Shown here one piece after another: positions 55,673-64,000 of a stretch of 64,000 nucleotides of DNA. The notes beneath the pieces are model-generated. The model was given only the letters and a program-made list of their open reading frames with translations, was not told the DNA's origin and made no database searches. Origin of the DNA: Stappia sp. ES.058 (GTDB lineage: Bacteria; Pseudomonadota; Alphaproteobacteria; Rhizobiales; Stappiaceae); the NCBI RefSeq assembly GCF_900105595.1, contig NZ_LT629784.1, positions 3,564,501 to 3,628,500 on the forward strand, given 5' to 3'. The translations under genes were made by a program, and so were the position numbers. Every line of letters begins with the position of its first letter. Position 1 is the first letter of the stretch.

Positions 55673-56578
55673 TTGACCGTCGATCCCGCAAGCCGCCTGG
55701 CCGACAGCGCAACCCGCGTCGAGGCCGCCCTTGAGCGGGCACTGGGCGCCACGCCCCTTGACGGCGAGACCGCCCGCCCCGAGCGGCTGACGGCGGCCAT
55801 GCGCCATGCCTGTCTGGGCGGCGGCAAGCGGCTGCGACCGGGCTTGATGATCGCGGCCGGCCGCCTGTTCGGTCGTGACGACGACGGCCTTGTGCTGGCG
55901 GGTGCCGCGCTTGAATGCATCCACTGCTATTCCCTCGTCCACGACGACCTTCCGGCCATGGACGACGACGACATGCGCCGGGGCCGGCCGACGGTGCACA
56001 AGGCTTTTGACGAGGCCACCGCCATCCTCGCCGGCGATGCGCTGCTGACACTCGCCTTCGATCTTGTCGCTGATCCTGCGGTACATGCCTGCGCCGACGT
56101 TCGCCTGACCGCCAGTCGGGAGCTCGCCCGGGCCTCGGGGGTCGGCGGCATGGCGGGCGGACAGATGCTGGATCTGGCCGCCGAACACCGCCCGACCGAC
56201 GAGCACGAGGTGCGTCGCTTGCAGGCGATGAAGACCGGCGCGCTGATCCGATATGCGGCGCGCACCGGCGCGCGACTTGCCGGCGCCGACGATGACGGGA
56301 TCACGGCGCTGACGCGCTTCGGCGAAATTCTCGGACTGGCGTTCCAACTCGCCGACGACCTTCTCGACGTGGCAGGCGACAGCGCAGCGCTTGGCAAGGC
56401 GGCCGGCAAGGACGCGGACGCGGGAAAGGCGACGCTGGTCGCGCTCAAGGGCGTGGACTGGACGCGCGCCGAACTCGACCGCCAGATCGCCGAGGCGGAG
56501 AGCCTGCTGGCGCCCTATGGCGAACGCGCCGGCGAACTCTCGGCCCTTGCCCGTTTCGTCGCCAACCGCGACCGCTGA
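55673..56578 (+). CDS. ispA: Polyprenyl (farnesyl) diphosphate synthase
   Basis: 301 residues. Aspartate-rich motifs DDLPAMDDDD and, later, DDLLDVAGD, with GGKRLRPGL. Condenses IPP units to farnesyl diphosphate, using the product of ispG. Start is TTG, six bases after GGAGG, and matches the family N-terminus. An AraC gene follows 20 bases later. Confidence 0.92.
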   Translation: MTVDPASRLADSATRVEAALERALGATPLDGETARPERLTAAMRHACLGGGKRLRPGLMIAAGRLFGRDDDGLVLAGAALECIHCYSLVHDDLPAMDDDDMRRGRPTVHKAFDEATAILAGDALLTLAFDLVADPAVHACADVRLTASRELARASGVGGMAGGQMLDLAAEHRPTDEHEVRRLQAMKTGALIRYAARTGARLAGADDDGITALTRFGEILGLAFQLADDLLDVAGDSAALGKAAGKDADAGKATLVALKGVDWTRAELDRQIAEAESLLAPYGERAGELSALARFVANRDR

Positions 56579-56598
56579 GCGCAAGGGCCCGCGCGGAG

Positions 56599-57279
56599 AT
56601 GTCACCCCTCCTCGACATCTGGCATCACACCGTCGACCGTCCGTCCAGCGATCTCGTGCTCCCGGACGGCTGCCGCGACCTGATCATGGTCGAGGCTCCG
56701 GGAGCAAAGCCCTCCGGTTTCGTCAGCGAGTTGCACACCGCCCCCGTTCTGGCCACGGACTTTGCGCCCGGCACCCGGCTGACCGGCTACCGGCTCGCGC
56801 CGGGCACACGGATCGACACGGCCCGTCTGATCGCGCGCGTCGCGGAAACGGCAGAGAAGGATCTCCTGCGCCCGGAAAAGCTGATCGAGGAGCATTGCGC
56901 GCGCAGGCCGGCCACGGTGGACGCCTTCGCCGCCATCGAAGCGCAGCCGGATGCAACGACGGCGCAGCTGGCACGACGGCTTGCGGTGACGCCGCGCACG
57001 CTGCAGAGGCAGTTTCGTGAGAACACCCTGCCGCCGCCGGGCTTCTGGCTGGGCCTTGCCCGGGCACGACGGGCCGCCCTGGAACTGACGGCAGGTGCCC
57101 CCCTTGCCGAAATCGCCGCCGATGCCGGCTACGCCGACCAGGCGCATATGACCCGGGCCTTCCGCCGCTGGTTCGGCACGACGCCGGCGCGGCTCAGGAC
57201 CGATCCGCGCCGCCTCGTCCTGCTCGCTCAGTCGGGGCTGGCGGTGCCGCCGACCGGAGAACAGATCTCCACCAGATAA
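56599..57279 (+). CDS. AraC-family transcriptional regulator
   Basis: 226 residues. A short N-terminal ligand domain and a C-terminal double helix-turn-helix (LARRLAVTPRTLQRQFRE and IAADAGYADQAHMTRAFRRWFGTTPARLR). Target unknown; it may regulate the VOC gene, which converges on it and overlaps its last 52 bases. Start follows GGAG. Confidence 0.87.
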   Translation: MSPLLDIWHHTVDRPSSDLVLPDGCRDLIMVEAPGAKPSGFVSELHTAPVLATDFAPGTRLTGYRLAPGTRIDTARLIARVAETAEKDLLRPEKLIEEHCARRPATVDAFAAIEAQPDATTAQLARRLAVTPRTLQRQFRENTLPPPGFWLGLARARRAALELTAGAPLAEIAADAGYADQAHMTRAFRRWFGTTPARLRTDPRRLVLLAQSGLAVPPTGEQISTR

Positions 57280-57626
57280 CCGTCGGGATCCGAGACATAG
57301 GCCGTCGTCTGGCCCCAGTCCTCCTCGCGCAGCTCCTGAACCACCGACGCGCCTGCCTCACGCGCCCGCGAAAGCGCGCCCGCGACGTCGTCCGTTTCCA
57401 GAGCGATCTCGAAGACCGGGCTCTTTGGCTCGGCACGCGCCGGCGCCTTGCCGAGCTGTGTCATCAGCGCGCGGGACGAGAAAACAAGCTTGGTTTCGCC
57501 GGTGACAAGCTCACCGTAATCCCCGCTCTCGTGCAGGAAGCCGGTCGTGAACCCGAAGGCGGTCTCGTAGAATGATAGCGTGCGGGCGACATTCTCGACA
57601 TAGAGGATCGTGTAGCGAAATTTCAT
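57228..57626 (-). CDS. VOC-family protein (glyoxalase-like)
   Basis: 132 residues, two beta-alpha-beta-beta-beta repeats. YTILYVENVARTLSFYETAFGF opens the first, SDPDGYLVEI ends the second. Metalloenzyme or resistance-like binding protein of unknown substrate. It overlaps the convergent AraC gene by 52 bases. Start preceded by AGGAGA. Confidence 0.85.
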   Translation of the reverse strand: MKFRYTILYVENVARTLSFYETAFGFTTGFLHESGDYGELVTGETKLVFSSRALMTQLGKAPARAEPKSPVFEIALETDDVAGALSRAREAGASVVQELREEDWGQTTAYVSDPDGYLVEICSPVGGTASPD

Positions 57627-57738
57627 GGTCGGTTCTCCTTGAAGCCAATTCTGGCACCCGCTTAGCCCGCAAGGCGAACGCCGGTCTTGAAGATTTGCGA
57701 CAGAGGCAGTCCGCAGCCTCCAATCGGACTCAATGCCA

Positions 57739-57770
57739 GCAACAATTGTTGCATACTTTCAACACTTGTT
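57739..57770. promoter_or_regulatory. Tandem palindromic operator-like sites
   Basis: GCAACAATTGTTGC (57739-57752, perfect) and AACACTTGTT (57761-57770), same AACANTTGTT pattern with centres 20 bases apart, about 107-138 bases before the PagL-like start. Confidence 0.5.
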
Positions 57771-57876
57771 AATAAATGGTGAAGAGCGCCCGGTTCGAGC
57801 GGTTTTCTCTGGTATGGACGCCAAGTAATTGCATTAGACTGAAAATAATAAGAACGATTGAAAACCGGAGGCGTTC

Positions 57877-58464
57877 GTGACGATCTGGAAGCTGGCCATT
57901 TCCGCCATCACCTGCGGGATTCTCCTGAACCTGTCTGCGCCGCCGGCCGTTGCGCAAGACCGCAACGGTCCAAGGGTAGAGCTGGCGCATGCGCTCTTCC
58001 TGAGCGAGGTGCGCGGCGGCGTTCTCTATCATGACACGATGGGCCGGGAGAACGGGATCGACATCAATGCCGAGATCCTCAGCCGCTTCGCCGCCCTGGA
58101 ATTCACGACGCCGTTTCTGGACACCCGCGCGATGCTGCGTCCGCATCTCGGCGTCAATCTGAACACCGCCGGCAGCACCAGCATGGCCTATTTCGGCTAC
58201 AGCCTGACGGTCGACCTCAACACCTGGCTCTTCGTCGAAGGCAGCTTCGGCGGAATGTTTCACAACGGCAACACCGGCGTGAACAAGCCGAACACGCTTT
58301 CGCTCGGCTGCAGCCTGCTGTTCCGCGAGGCCGCCTCCCTCGGCGTGCGCTTCAGCGAGTCGGTCAATCTTTCGGCGATGATCGAGCATTCCTCGAACGC
58401 CGGCGGATGCACCGGCAACAACGGAATGACCAATGTCGGCATGCGTCTGGGCTACTTGTTCTAG
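57877..58464 (+). CDS. PagL-like acyloxyacyl hydrolase family protein
   Basis: 195 residues. A signal peptide (about 1-26, ending AVAQD) and a beta-barrel of PagL length ending in LGYLF. The HxSN motif of lipid A 3-O-deacylases is present (EHSSNAG), but the acidic residue expected about a dozen positions on is Thr, so activity is uncertain. GTG start after GGAGG. Outer-membrane location inferred. Confidence 0.75.
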   Translation: MTIWKLAISAITCGILLNLSAPPAVAQDRNGPRVELAHALFLSEVRGGVLYHDTMGRENGIDINAEILSRFAALEFTTPFLDTRAMLRPHLGVNLNTAGSTSMAYFGYSLTVDLNTWLFVEGSFGGMFHNGNTGVNKPNTLSLGCSLLFREAASLGVRFSESVNLSAMIEHSSNAGGCTGNNGMTNVGMRLGYLF

Positions 58465-58491
58465 CCCGCACATCGGTTGCTTCGGCGACCC

Positions 58492-59178
58492 TCAGACCGC
58501 TCCAGCGAAAAAGCTGCGCATGTGAAAGGCGCCCTCCTGCGGGCCTTGCGCGAAGGCACTGCCCACAGGACAGGCGTGGCGCGCGAGGCACCCGCTGTGG
58601 CAGGCCGCGTCCGGTGTCGCCTCAAGATGGGCAAGGCATCTCGGCACGTCATAGCCGCCGGGCCCGAGCGCTCCGGCGGGACAGGCGGAGATACAGGGTG
58701 TGTCTCGGCAGGACGGGCAAGGTCCGCCCCGCGAGACTGCCGCCACCGGGCCCCCTGTGAGAAACGCCGCCCTCAGGGCCAGCCACGGCCCGAAGGTCTC
58801 ATGTGCAAGCAGCCCCATCGGCGAGGGCGAAACCCCGCCGACGCGCAAGGCCCAGCGCTGGAAGGGATGATACGGCGGACCGTCGAAGACGAAGACCGGC
58901 GTCATGCCGGCGGCTTTGGCAATGGGCGCCAGCACCCGGCGCGTATGGCGGTCGAGCGGATCTGGCGCGCCGTCGCGCGCTTCCGGACTTCCGGTGAAAT
59001 GCGGAAAAAGCTCGTTCGACAGACTGCCGACCAGCATCAGGCCGGCGGTCGGAATGCCCGCAGCGATGTCGGGCACGGCGTCGCCGGGTTCGGGCGAAAA
59101 TTCGCCGACGAGCCGGAACCCGGCGCAGGCGAGGGCGGCGCCGATTTCGGCCATCCCCTCCCGCGCCGGGGCCGTCAT
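58492..59178 (-). CDS. 4Fe-4S ferredoxin-like protein
   Basis: 228 residues. The C-terminal half has Cys clusters: CPSCRDTPCISACPAGAL followed by CHSGCLARHACPVG. The N-terminal half is not recognised. Likely cytoplasmic iron-sulfur protein. Its ATG shares one base with the argG stop (TAATG), so it is translationally coupled to argG, with no known reason. Confidence 0.78.
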   Translation of the reverse strand: MTAPAREGMAEIGAALACAGFRLVGEFSPEPGDAVPDIAAGIPTAGLMLVGSLSNELFPHFTGSPEARDGAPDPLDRHTRRVLAPIAKAAGMTPVFVFDGPPYHPFQRWALRVGGVSPSPMGLLAHETFGPWLALRAAFLTGGPVAAVSRGGPCPSCRDTPCISACPAGALGPGGYDVPRCLAHLEATPDAACHSGCLARHACPVGSAFAQGPQEGAFHMRSFFAGAV

Positions 59179-60398
59179 TACGTCGACCGGTCGCGCTTGG
59201 CGAGCGTGCGCAGACGCAGGGCATTCAGCCGGATGAAGCCGGCGGCGTCCTTCTGGTCGTAGGCGCCGTGATCATCCTCGAAGGTGACCAGCTCTTCGGA
59301 ATAGAGCGAATAGGGCGACTGACGGCCGACCACGATCACATTGCCCTTGTAGAGCTTGAGGCGAACCTCGCCCTCGACCTTTTCCTGGCTCTTGTCGATC
59401 GCCGCCTGCAGCATGTCGCGCTCGGGCGAGAACCAGAAGCCGTTGTAGATCAGCTCCGCATAGCGCGGCATCAGCTCATCCTTCAGGTGCGCCGCACCCC
59501 GGTCGAGCGTGATCGATTCCATCGCGCGATGCGCTTCAAGCAGGATGGTGCCGCCCGGCGTCTCGTAGACGCCGCGCGACTTCATGCCGACGAAGCGGTT
59601 CTCGACAAGATCGAGCCGACCGATGCCGTTGTCGCGGCCATAGTCGTTGAGCTTGGCAAACAGCGTCGCCGGCGACATCGCCTTGCCGTTCAGGGAGACC
59701 GCGTCGCCCTTTTCGAAGCCGATGGTGATCTCGGTGGCGACATCGGGAGCGTCCATCGGCGAGACGGTGCGCTGGTGCACATATTCCGGCGCCTCTTCCC
59801 ACGGATCCTCGAGCACTTTGCCCTCGGACGACGAGTGCAGCATGTTGGCGTCGACGGAGAACGGGGCTTCGCCGCGCTTGTCCTTCGGCACCGGGATCTG
59901 GTGCTTTTCGGCAAAGTCGATCAGGTCGGTGCGCGACTTGAACGTCCAGTCGCGCCAGGGCGCGATCACCTTGATGTCGGGATCGAGCGCATAGGCGGCC
60001 AGTTCGAAGCGGACCTGGTCGTTGCCTTTGCCGGTCGCGCCATGGGCGATCGCATCGGCCCCGGTCTCATGCGCGATCTCGATCAGCCGCTTGGAGATCA
60101 GCGGCCGCGCAATCGATGTGCCGAGCAGGTAGACGCCCTCATAGACCGCATTGGCGCGGAACATCGGGAAGACGAAATCGCGGATGAATTCTTCGCGCAG
60201 GTCGTCGATGTGGATCTCCTTGATCCCCATCAATTCGGCCTTCTTGCGCGCCGGCTCCAGCTCCTCGCCCTGGCCGAGATCGGCGGTGAAGGTCACCACC
60301 TCGCAGCCGTATTCGGTCTGAAGCCATTTCAGGATGATCGAGGTGTCGAGACCGCCCGAATAGGCGAGCACCACCTTCTTGATGTCTTTTTGTGCCAT
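59178..60398 (-). CDS. argG: Argininosuccinate synthase
   Basis: 406 residues. P-loop [11 protein letters not shown] near the N-terminus, then [15 protein letters not shown] and other family blocks. Joins citrulline and aspartate in arginine synthesis. The start at 60398 (MAQKDIKK) is chosen by family; an ATG three codons earlier is nearly equivalent. Followed directly by the ferredoxin-like gene. Confidence 0.96.
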   Translation of the reverse strand: MAQKDIKKVVLAYSGGLDTSIILKWLQTEYGCEVVTFTADLGQGEELEPARKKAELMGIKEIHIDDLREEFIRDFVFPMFRANAVYEGVYLLGTSIARPLISKRLIEIAHETGADAIAHGATGKGNDQVRFELAAYALDPDIKVIAPWRDWTFKSRTDLIDFAEKHQIPVPKDKRGEAPFSVDANMLHSSSEGKVLEDPWEEAPEYVHQRTVSPMDAPDVATEITIGFEKGDAVSLNGKAMSPATLFAKLNDYGRDNGIGRLDLVENRFVGMKSRGVYETPGGTILLEAHRAMESITLDRGAAHLKDELMPRYAELIYNGFWFSPERDMLQAAIDKSQEKVEGEVRLKLYKGNVIVVGRQSPYSLYSEELVTFEDDHGAYDQKDAAGFIRLNALRLRTLAKRDRST

Positions 60399-60536
60399 GA
60401 GATCCATTGTCCAGTCGCAGGAATGCCGAAAGCGTCGCGCGCCCGGCGGAAAGTCGCCGCGCACTGTAACGGCCCGCGTGCGCAACGCAAGACGGGAAAC
60501 CCCGTGCAAAAAGCCACACCGGGCGGCGGCAAGGCC

Positions 60537-60983
60537 TCAGCCGCGCGGCAGCGGTCGCCAGTCCTTCGGCGCCATCTCGAAGCCTGAAAACTCGAACCCC
60601 GGCGCGACGGTGCAGCCGACCAGCGTCCAGCGCCCGAGGCTTTCCGCCGTCTGCCAGGCCCCGGACGGCACGACGCCCTGCGGGCGCTGGTTGGCGGCGA
60701 GATCGACCCCGAGATGAAGCGCGCGCGCGTCGTGCCCGTTTTCGGAAATCGTCAGCGCCAGCGGACCGCCTGCGTACCAGTGCCACACCTCCACCGCATC
60801 CACCCGGTGCCAGGCGGAAATGTCTCCGGCCTCAAGCAGATAATAGATCGCCGTCGACCGCGCCCGCCCCGAGGCATCGCACGCCGGATCGCGATAGGTC
60901 TCGCGGTAGTGGCCGCCTTCGGGGTGCGGCGCGAGATCCAGAATTCGGACGATGTCCAGGGCGGAAAGCGAGGGATCGATCAT
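60537..60983 (-). CDS. Cupin (DUF985) protein
   Basis: 148 residues, single cupin barrel: LAPHPEGGHYRETYR, STAIYYLLEAGDISAWHRVDAVEVWHWYAG, and a late GCTVAPGFEFSGF. Sugar-binding or small-ligand role unknown. Lies 49 bases after gloB on the same strand. Confidence 0.87.
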   Translation of the reverse strand: MIDPSLSALDIVRILDLAPHPEGGHYRETYRDPACDASGRARSTAIYYLLEAGDISAWHRVDAVEVWHWYAGGPLALTISENGHDARALHLGVDLAANQRPQGVVPSGAWQTAESLGRWTLVGCTVAPGFEFSGFEMAPKDWRPLPRG

Positions 60984-61032
60984 GGGCGGGTCGAGCTCTG
61001 GGTTTGAAGAAGATGCGTCACGAATCGTTCCG

Positions 61033-61818
61033 TCAGAAGCTGTCCTTGCGCCGACGGATCTCGGCGAAAACCTCCGCGTCGGTTGCCTCCATCATGCCGA
61101 GCGTCTTGCGGATGCCGGGATCTGAGGGACGCAGAAACGGATTGGTCGCAAGCTCGTCTTCCATGGTGGTCGGCAGCGTCGGCTGGTTGCGTTCGCGCAG
61201 GCCCTCCACGGTCTTTGCCCGCTTCGCCAGTTCGGCATTGTCGGGGTCGACGGTCACGGCGAAGCGCGCGTTGGCCAATGTGTATTCATGGCCGCAATAG
61301 ATCCGCGTATCCGCCGGCAACAGCCGGGCGAGCTTGTCCATCGAGGCCCACATCATCGCCATGTCGCCCTCGAACACCCGCCCGCAGCCAAGGGCGAACA
61401 GCGTATCGCCCGTGTGGGCGAAATGCGCATCAGGCGACCACCAGGAAATCTGGTCGAGCGTATGCCCGGGCGTCCCGAGCGCCTGAAACGCTAGGCCACC
61501 GGCGGTGATCGTGTCCCCGTCCGCGACGACGGCATCCATCTCCGCGATCTTGTCGCGCGACAGCGCAGGCCCGGTCACGCGCGCACCGGTGGCGGCCTTG
61601 AGCGCGCCCAGTCCCTGCACATGGTCCCAGTGATGGTGGGTGATCAGAATATCGGTGAGCGTCCAGCCCATCCGCTCCAGCTCCGCCAGATACGGCTCGG
61701 CGTCGGGGACGTCGATGGCAATCGTGCCGCCTGTCGCGGGCACATGCACCAGCACCCCGAAATTGTCGTCGAGACAGGAAAACTGCCGGATTTCGACCTG
61801 CTTCGTCGCTTCGCTCAT
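61033..61818 (-). CDS. gloB: Hydroxyacylglutathione hydrolase (glyoxalase II)
   Basis: 261 residues. Metallo-beta-lactamase motif THHHWDHVQG, then metal ligands in GHTLD and GHEYT. Splits S-lactoylglutathione to lactate. The start at 61818 sits about nine bases after AGGAGA; an ATG two codons upstream is too close to it. First of a gloB-cupin unit; divergent from the methyltransferase gene. Confidence 0.92.
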   Translation of the reverse strand: MSEATKQVEIRQFSCLDDNFGVLVHVPATGGTIAIDVPDAEPYLAELERMGWTLTDILITHHHWDHVQGLGALKAATGARVTGPALSRDKIAEMDAVVADGDTITAGGLAFQALGTPGHTLDQISWWSPDAHFAHTGDTLFALGCGRVFEGDMAMMWASMDKLARLLPADTRIYCGHEYTLANARFAVTVDPDNAELAKRAKTVEGLRERNQPTLPTTMEDELATNPFLRPSDPGIRKTLGMMEATDAEVFAEIRRRKDSF

Positions 61819-62044
61819 CGCCATGGTCTCCTGTCGTTTCGCTTCACTCCGCCCGCTGGGCGGCCCGGGGATCCGATGGCCGCCGTCGAACAGCGGCGCA
61901 GGCGCGCCCACCCTGCCCCGACCAGGTCATGGGGACAAGAGGCCGGCGCGAACGGGGCGCGACATTCGAGACGGTTGCATCACGGCGCGCGGAAGGGTTC
62001 AATCGGCATCCCAGCCCGCCACCGGGCCGTCGCTGCAGGTCTTC

Positions 62045-62866
62045 ATGTATCTCGACGTCGTCCATCAGCGCACCTTCTACGACCTGCCACTCGGTCGGAT
62101 GCTGCGAGTCCTCCTGGGCGCGCGCATCCGCGCGTTCTGGCCCGAACTGCGTGACCGCCGCCTGATCGGCATCGGCTACGCAGGACCCTACATGCGCCCC
62201 TATCTGGACGAGGCGGAACGCTGCGTCGCGGCCATGCCGGCGGCACAGGGCGTTGTCGCCTGGCCGCGTGGCGGACGCAATTCGGCAGCGCTTGTCGACG
62301 AGACGGAGCTGCCGTTCTTCGACAACAGTTTCGACAATGCGCTGGTCGTGCATGGCGTCGACCACAGCGGCGACCCCGACGCCATGCTGCGTGAGGTCTG
62401 GCGGGTCCTGGCGCCCGGCGGCCGCATGATCGTCGTATTGCCGAACCGCCGAGGTCTGTGGGCGCGATCGGAGATCTCGCCCTTCGGCTACGGACGCCCG
62501 TTCTCGCGCGGCCAGATCGAGGCCCTGCTGCGCGCCTGCCAGTTCAACACGCTGGGAACCGATGAGGCGCTGTTCCTGCCGCCGACAAAATCACGCATGC
62601 TGCTCAGGAGCGCGCGCGCCTGGGAGCGTGTGGGCCGGCGCATGTGGCCGGCCTTCGCCGGACTGCTTCTGGTGGAGGCGGAAAAGCAGATCTATCGCGG
62701 AACGCCGGTCGGCAGGACCCGGCTGATCCGCGCGTTCCGGCCGACCTTCATCCCCGACGGCGCAGCGACGGGCCTGACGGTTCCGCCCGGCCCGCCGGCC
62801 CTTATCGCTTCAGCAGAAACAGCGCCTGTTCACCGATCAGGTTCCACACCCACCAGGGCGCGGTGA
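62045..62866 (+). CDS. SAM-dependent methyltransferase domain protein
   Basis: 273 residues. Class I SAM fold: IGIGYAGPYMRPYLDEAER (motif I region), NALVVHGVDH, and EVWRVLAPGGRMIVVLPN. Substrate unknown. The start MYLDVVHQRTFYDL was chosen by relatives next to gloB in this order. Its last 65 bases overlap the convergent metW gene. Confidence 0.82.
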   Translation: MYLDVVHQRTFYDLPLGRMLRVLLGARIRAFWPELRDRRLIGIGYAGPYMRPYLDEAERCVAAMPAAQGVVAWPRGGRNSAALVDETELPFFDNSFDNALVVHGVDHSGDPDAMLREVWRVLAPGGRMIVVLPNRRGLWARSEISPFGYGRPFSRGQIEALLRACQFNTLGTDEALFLPPTKSRMLLRSARAWERVGRRMWPAFAGLLLVEAEKQIYRGTPVGRTRLIRAFRPTFIPDGAATGLTVPPGPPALIASAETAPVHRSGSTPTRAR

Positions 62867-63416
62867 AGCCGACCGGTTCGCCGCGCGCATTAAGCGCCAT
62901 CGCCTTGACCATATGCGCGTCCGTCTCCTCGCACATCGAGACGAAATCCCGGATCGTGCAGAAGTGGATGTTCGGCGTGTCGTACCAGGAATATGGCAGA
63001 TAATCGGTCACCGGCATGCGACCGAGGAACATCAGCTGCAGCCGGTTGCGCCAGACCCCGAAATTCGGGAAGGACACGATCACGTTCGATCCGATCCTGA
63101 GCAACTGGTCCAGCACGACGCGCGGCGCGCGCGTCGCCTGCAGGGTCTGGCTGAGAATGACGAAATCGAAGGCGTCGTCCGGATAGTCCGCAAGGTCGCT
63201 GTCGGCATCGCCCTGCACCACCGACAATCCCCGCGCAACACAGGCATTGACGCCGGCCTGGGACAATTCGATGCCGCGCCCGTCGACCTGTTTCTCGCGC
63301 ACCATGAGATGCAGCAACTCGCCGTCACCACAGCCGATATCGAGCACACGGCAGCCGGGCTCCACCAGATCGGCGACCAGCCGGTGATCGCCGCGAACGC
63401 CGTTTTTCCCGCTCAT
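62802..63416 (-). CDS. metW: Methionine biosynthesis protein MetW
   Basis: 204 residues. Methyltransferase-like fold with [12 protein letters not shown] near the start and [12 protein letters not shown], typical of MetW; supports MetX in homoserine acylation. Start overlaps the metX stop (ATGA), so it is coupled to metX. Confidence 0.93.
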   Translation of the reverse strand: MSGKNGVRGDHRLVADLVEPGCRVLDIGCGDGELLHLMVREKQVDGRGIELSQAGVNACVARGLSVVQGDADSDLADYPDDAFDFVILSQTLQATRAPRVVLDQLLRIGSNVIVSFPNFGVWRNRLQLMFLGRMPVTDYLPYSWYDTPNIHFCTIRDFVSMCEETDAHMVKAMALNARGEPVGFTAPWWVWNLIGEQALFLLKR

Positions 63417-64000
63417 GCCGCGCTCCCGGTCGGCGGCGCGATGCCGCGTGCGTGGGCCGCGCCCGTCAGAAATCCGACCACGGTGCGAAACATCTCCGGC
63501 TCGTCCAGCAGGAAGGCGTCGTGGCCGCGGTCGCTCTCCACCTCGACGAAGGAGACATTGGCGGCAGCGGCATTGAGCGCGCGCACAACCGCCTTGCTCT
63601 CGGAAGTGGGAAACAGCCAGTCGGAGGTGAAGGACATCACGCAGAACCGTGTCGCGGAATGCAGAAAGGCGCGCGCCAGCGTGCCGCCGAAATCGGCTCC
63701 GAGATCGAAGTAGTCCATGGCCCGCGTGAGGTAGAGGTAGGCGTTCGGATCGAAGCGGTCGACAAAGGTCATCCCCTGGTGACGCAGATAGCTCTCGATC
63801 TGGAAATCCGCGTCGAAACCGAAGGTCACCGCGTCGCGATCCTGAAGGTTGCGGCCGAATTTCCGATGCAGCGCCGGATCCGACAAATAGGTGATATGGG
63901 CGGCCATGCGCGCCACCGCGAGCCCCTTGGACGGCCGCACGCCCTTCTCGAAGTAGCGCCCGCCGCACCAGTTGGGATCCGCCATCACCGCCTGGCGCCC
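63413..64000 (-). CDS. metX: Homoserine O-acetyltransferase, C-terminal part
   Basis: 195 codons up to the window edge, continuing beyond. The catalytic Asp ([10 protein letters not shown]) and His (DRGHDAFL) of the alpha/beta-hydrolase triad are present; the nucleophile Ser lies upstream, outside. The start codon is not in the window. First step of the acetyl route to methionine, coupled to metW. Confidence 0.92.
   Translation of the reverse strand, partial: GRQAVMADPNWCGGRYFEKGVRPSKGLAVARMAAHITYLSDPALHRKFGRNLQDRDAVTFGFDADFQIESYLRHQGMTFVDRFDPNAYLYLTRAMDYFDLGADFGGTLARAFLHSATRFCVMSFTSDWLFPTSESKAVVRALNAAAANVSFVEVESDRGHDAFLLDEPEMFRTVVGFLTGAAHARGIAPPTGSAA

Overview
This is 64 kb of a high-GC alphaproteobacterial chromosome, most probably of the order Hyphomicrobiales (Rhizobiales). 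The reasons are an RpoH2-type heat-shock sigma factor, the gene row SUV3-like helicase / S4 protein / FdxA / CarD / RpoH2, a PhaR-PhaA-PhaB cluster, the patatin plus 3-hydroxybutyrate dehydrogenase pair, a host-attachment (baeRF12-type) protein and the MetX-MetW pair. Genus cannot be fixed from the sequence alone. Coding is dense on both strands. No insertion sequence, transposase, phage gene or CRISPR array was seen.

Layout. 1-6.2 kb: the end of a glutamine amidotransferase, then a purine/urate catabolism block (NCS2 permease, allantoicase, OHCU decarboxylase, LysR regulator, membrane urate oxidase PuuD with its cytochrome c tail). 6.4-12.2 kb: a methyl-transfer block with an O-methyltransferase, a LysR regulator, a non-pyrrolysine MttB-family protein and a trimethylamine-dehydrogenase-like flavoprotein whose Fe-S motif lacks one cysteine. 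12.3-19.2 kb: cell-envelope genes (MipA/OmpV, exported pentapeptide-repeat protein, L,D-transpeptidase), patatin plus bdhA, and two paralogous membrane proteins. 19.4-29.0 kb: housekeeping genes (ispG-pdxY-DUF429, YafK-like lipoprotein, accA, DUF3108, rpmB, queuosine-precursor transporter, folD, yggT-DUF167). 29.2-30.6 kb: tRNA-Ala(CGC), then a gene-poor stretch with hairpins and one unlisted 48-residue exported Cys/His protein.

30.6-37.2 kb: rpoH2, carD, fdxA, hslR and a SUV3-like helicase, all on the minus strand, followed by a 690-base spacer with SOS-box-like sites and a diverged direct repeat. 37.9-42.6 kb: pyruvate carboxylase (TTG start) and a YcaQ/AlkZ-type glycosylase. 42.7-48.5 kb: host-attachment protein, low-molecular-weight phosphatase, pterin dehydratase, TusA-like protein, DUF924, then the nitrogen pair glnK-amtB behind a sigma-54 promoter. 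A small orphan gene nearby has an even better sigma-54 promoter. 48.5-54.3 kb: gamma-glutamyltransferase, HbpS/GlcG-like protein, phaR, phaA-phaB and rpmF. 54.4-64 kb: mtgA, ispA, AraC/VOC, a PagL-like protein, argG plus a coupled ferredoxin, cupin plus gloB, a methyltransferase, metW and the C-terminal end of metX.

The window combines salvage of purine and methylated-amine nitrogen, nitrogen sensing (GlnK/AmtB), PHB synthesis and its control (PhaR, PhaA, PhaB, BdhA), anaplerosis and stress transcription (RpoH2, CarD). The candidates most worth follow-up are the MttB plus three-cysteine flavoprotein block, the sigma-54-driven orphan at 48.1 kb, the duplicated SOS-like spacer at 37.4-37.7 kb and the hidden 48-residue protein at 29.8-30.0 kb. 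Start codons were chosen by ribosome-binding site and family N-terminus; several genes use TTG or GTG.
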